Source: Planctomycetota bacterium (GTDB lineage: Bacteria > Planctomycetota > Planctomycetia > Planctomycetales > Planctomycetaceae). From it: DNA of 57,258 nt. The translations under genes were made by a program, and so were the position numbers. The notes beneath the pieces were generated by a model. That model worked only from the letters and a program-made list of their open reading frames with translations, searched no databases and was not told the DNA's origin. The stretch spans positions 1-57,258 of the forward strand of contig JAQBVJ010000034.1 of NCBI GenBank assembly GCA_027623235.1, given 5' to 3'. Below, one piece after another: positions 55,712 to 57,258 of the stretch (position 1 is its first letter; each line of letters opens with the position of its first letter).

Positions 55712-56752
55712 TCAGGCATCTGGAGATTGATGGTCCGTACTATCCTCTTTCTGCTGCTCGCTGAGTAGAGCCTGCAGTACTTTGTCCGTCTTTAGTCGCT
55801 CAAGTTCATCCTCATCCAGTTTCTGAATGATCGCATCAATGCCGCCGTCCTGCGGGTCTGTGAGACCGTCAAGGATCTTCCCGGTCATGCCAATGGCATG
55901 AAGCCGCTGACCAATCGCCGCACTTCGGTCTCGTCTACGTTCTGCCTTTTGCCAGCTCGGAAGTTTCTCAATGGTCCTCGGATCGACCGATCCCCGGTTG
56001 AGTTCCTTTCCGATCTGACGCCCCCATTCCGCCTTTCTATCCACCTTCCACAGCTTGTGATACAGACGCGTTGCAGACGCCTCCGCCTCTTTCTGGGTTG
56101 TTCGCGCGCGTATCGCTTTGACTTCATCCACGGGCGGATTTGGCACACGATCATCCCGTGCTGCTTGTGCACGAGCGCATTCCCTGGACATGGACGCTAC
56201 CAGGTCGGCGTGATCCACGAGTGGTAGCTGCCTGGCCGCCATGGCATAGGCGCCTGGGCGTAATTCGGGGAGGCCGAGTATGTCCATCTCACTCTCACCA
56301 GTAACTGGGTGTGGCGGAGAGATCGTGAGAAGGGAATCGATCGTAATTGCTGCGACCTTCGCGAATTGCATGGAATAATGATAAGAACCCGCGTGAAAGC
56401 TGGCGTCGATTTCGCCAGCAACAGTGACATTCTCGTTATTGACTCGCGCAAATTCATCGCGACAAGCATCGAGAAGAGGTTCCGCGATCGAGAGAGCTGC
56501 CATCAGGTCGCGGATCGCGCAGAAATGATCTGTCACGCCTGTTGGCCGGTCTAATCGAGTGGGCCAGCTCGCCGCCCAAAGTCGAATTTCATGAGCCGCC
56601 TGGAGACAGCGAAGGACCGCATCATTTACTGATTCGAGGTGGGGCGTCGGAATATCCTGATACGGAACCGGAGGCCACGGCCAGGTAGGCGGGTAGTCGA
56701 GGGGGCGTTCTGACGGGGAGTTCATGCCGGTACTCGCATTTCCTTCGGGCAT
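55712..56752 (-). CDS. Hypothetical protein of the element
   Basis: The 346-residue product starts at ATG 56752, with an alternative at 56725. It is soluble-looking and unrecognised. The N-terminal ~40 residues are rich in Pro and Trp ([18 protein letters not shown]), the middle is helical, and the C-terminal third ([21 protein letters not shown] to the end) is charged and helical with a possible coiled coil. A single [14 protein letters not shown] stretch resembles a helix-turn-helix reading head, but weakly. Base composition is lower than that of the chromosomal genes to the left. It is divergent from hsdM and may be a regulator or accessory part of the restriction system. Confidence 0.6.
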   Translation of the reverse strand: MPEGNASTGMNSPSERPLDYPPTWPWPPVPYQDIPTPHLESVNDAVLRCLQAAHEIRLWAASWPTRLDRPTGVTDHFCAIRDLMAALSIAEPLLDACRDEFARVNNENVTVAGEIDASFHAGSYHYSMQFAKVAAITIDSLLTISPPHPVTGESEMDILGLPELRPGAYAMAARQLPLVDHADLVASMSRECARAQAARDDRVPNPPVDEVKAIRARTTQKEAEASATRLYHKLWKVDRKAEWGRQIGKELNRGSVDPRTIEKLPSWQKAERRRDRSAAIGQRLHAIGMTGKILDGLTDPQDGGIDAIIQKLDEDELERLKTDKVLQALLSEQQKEDSTDHQSPDA

Positions 56753-56764
56753 CAGCCGATCTTA

Positions 56765-56779
56765 TGGAGAAATTCTCCA
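56765..56779. promoter_or_regulatory. 15-base palindrome in the divergent hsdM promoter region
   Basis: TGGAGAAATTCTCCA is a perfect inverted repeat about one palindrome, located between the unknown gene's start (56752) and hsdM (56842). Size and position fit an operator for a dimeric transcription factor controlling one or both genes. No -10/-35 pair could be assigned. Confidence 0.5.
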
Positions 56780-56841
56780 GAGAACCGTACGATGCCGTGT
56801 TGACCTGTACGGAATTGAATACACCCGCAGCCGAGATATCA

Positions 56842-57258
56842 ATGGCAAAGAAGCGCGCCATACGGAAGACGGCGGATCAGGCGGCCAATCTGGGCTTTGA
56901 GGCGAAGCTGTGGCTGGCTGCCGACAAGCTCCGCAACAACATGGACGCCGCCGAGTACAAGCACGTCGTCCTCGGATTGATCTTCCTGAAGTACATCTCC
57001 GACGCCTTTGAGGAGATGCATCAGAAGCTGATCGCCGGCGAGGGCGAGTACGCGGGGGCCGATCCGGAAGACGCCGACGAATACCGCGCGGAAAACGTCT
57101 TCTGGGTTCCGCCGGAAGCTCGCTGGGAGCATCTCCAGGACAACGCCAGGCAGCCGACCATCGGCAAGCTGATCGACGACGCAATGGTGGCCATCGAGCG
57201 GGACAATCCGCGGCTCAAGGGAATCCTGCCGAAGGATTTCGGCCGGCCGGCGCTCGAC
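56842..57258 (+). CDS. hsdM: Type I restriction-modification methyltransferase subunit HsdM, 5' part
   Basis: The frame is open from ATG 56842 to the window's end (139 codons) and lacks a stop, so the gene continues. The N-terminus is the HsdM_N helical domain, with the hallmark [21 protein letters not shown], broken here only by the 20-residue limit, followed by [13 protein letters not shown]. HsdM carries out N6-adenine methylation with HsdS giving specificity; HsdR would be needed for restriction. The SAM-binding and NPPF motifs lie beyond the window. It is a cargo gene of the selC element, divergent from the unknown gene. Confidence 0.92.
   Translation, partial: MAKKRAIRKTADQAANLGFEAKLWLAADKLRNNMDAAEYKHVVLGLIFLKYISDAFEEMHQKLIAGEGEYAGADPEDADEYRAENVFWVPPEARWEHLQDNARQPTIGKLIDDAMVAIERDNPRLKGILPKDFGRPALD

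Larger units (their letters stand above)
51511..57258. mobile_element. Integrative element inserted at tRNA-Sec, left end (right end beyond the window)
   Basis: The element begins within or just after selC. It contains, from the tRNA, a tyrosine recombinase, a cluster of TTCGTTT sites, a CHC2/TOPRIM replication protein, an excisionase-type HTH protein, an unknown gene and hsdM. All but hsdM are on the minus strand, as in a phage-satellite or genomic-island early operon. The attachment core should be a direct repeat of part of 51511-51569 at the far end, outside this window. The exact left boundary cannot be fixed from one copy. No structural phage genes are seen in this part. Confidence 0.75.

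Noticed and set aside
1..57258. CRISPR arrays and rRNA genes
   Set aside because: No regularly spaced direct repeats of 25-40 bases and no rRNA-like sequence were seen; repeats present are short inverted doublets.

Overview
The window reads as a chromosomal segment of a planctomycete (Planctomycetota, probably Planctomycetales). The evidence is the gene content: four DUF1501 proteins with Tat-type leaders, a DUF1549/DUF1553 protein with a CxxCH motif, secreted sulfatases, a DUF1598 protein, a DUF6807 (PmoA-like) protein, a V/Q/T-rich repetitive envelope protein resembling the planctomycete YTV cell-wall proteins, and a SecA with a much enlarged helical region. Many intergenic spaces carry paired inverted repeats. 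Base composition is moderately GC-rich. Most genes are monocistronic or in short operons, with frequent strand switches.

Layout. 1-13 kb: a lipoprotein MsrB, a SprT-like metalloprotease, a DUF1501 protein, a small conserved protein, a RidA-like protein, a serine beta-lactamase-like hydrolase, a sulfatase, GltX, an SPFH/Arc-like pair, the repetitive envelope protein, a sarcosine-oxidase-family flavoenzyme and an ECF sigma factor. 13-19 kb: dCTP deaminase, then a chaperone block dnaK-clpB. A near-perfect sigma-54 (-24/-12) promoter lies upstream of dnaK, and no CIRCE element is visible. 19-35 kb: planctomycete-specific secreted and surface genes. These include a beta-propeller-like gene broken by a nonsense codon plus a G-run frameshift, an orphan HlyD-type adaptor, a DUF1549/1553-DUF1501-WD40 operon, a Tat-exported NHL propeller, a low-GC orphan gene and a DUF1598 membrane protein. 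35-47 kb: a truncated sulfatase, a secreted TIM-barrel-like protein and a non-canonical NRAMP-like transporter, the latter two set between three inverted-repeat doublets, then DUF1501, a BatA-like VWA protein, DUF6807 and a protein with a jacalin-like C-terminus. 47-51 kb: secA and a small membrane protein.

51.5 kb to the end: a tRNA-Sec (selC) gene marks the left boundary of an integrative element. A tyrosine recombinase runs antisense into the tRNA, and its TGA stop is exactly the complement of the UCA anticodon. The element then carries a CHC2/TOPRIM/DUF3987-like replication protein, an excisionase-type HTH protein, an unknown protein, and the 5' end of hsdM (type I restriction-modification), which runs off the window. 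The right attachment site is not in view.

Start codons were chosen by Shine-Dalgarno spacing and leader-peptide structure where these were visible. Family assignments come from motif recognition by eye, not from database searches.
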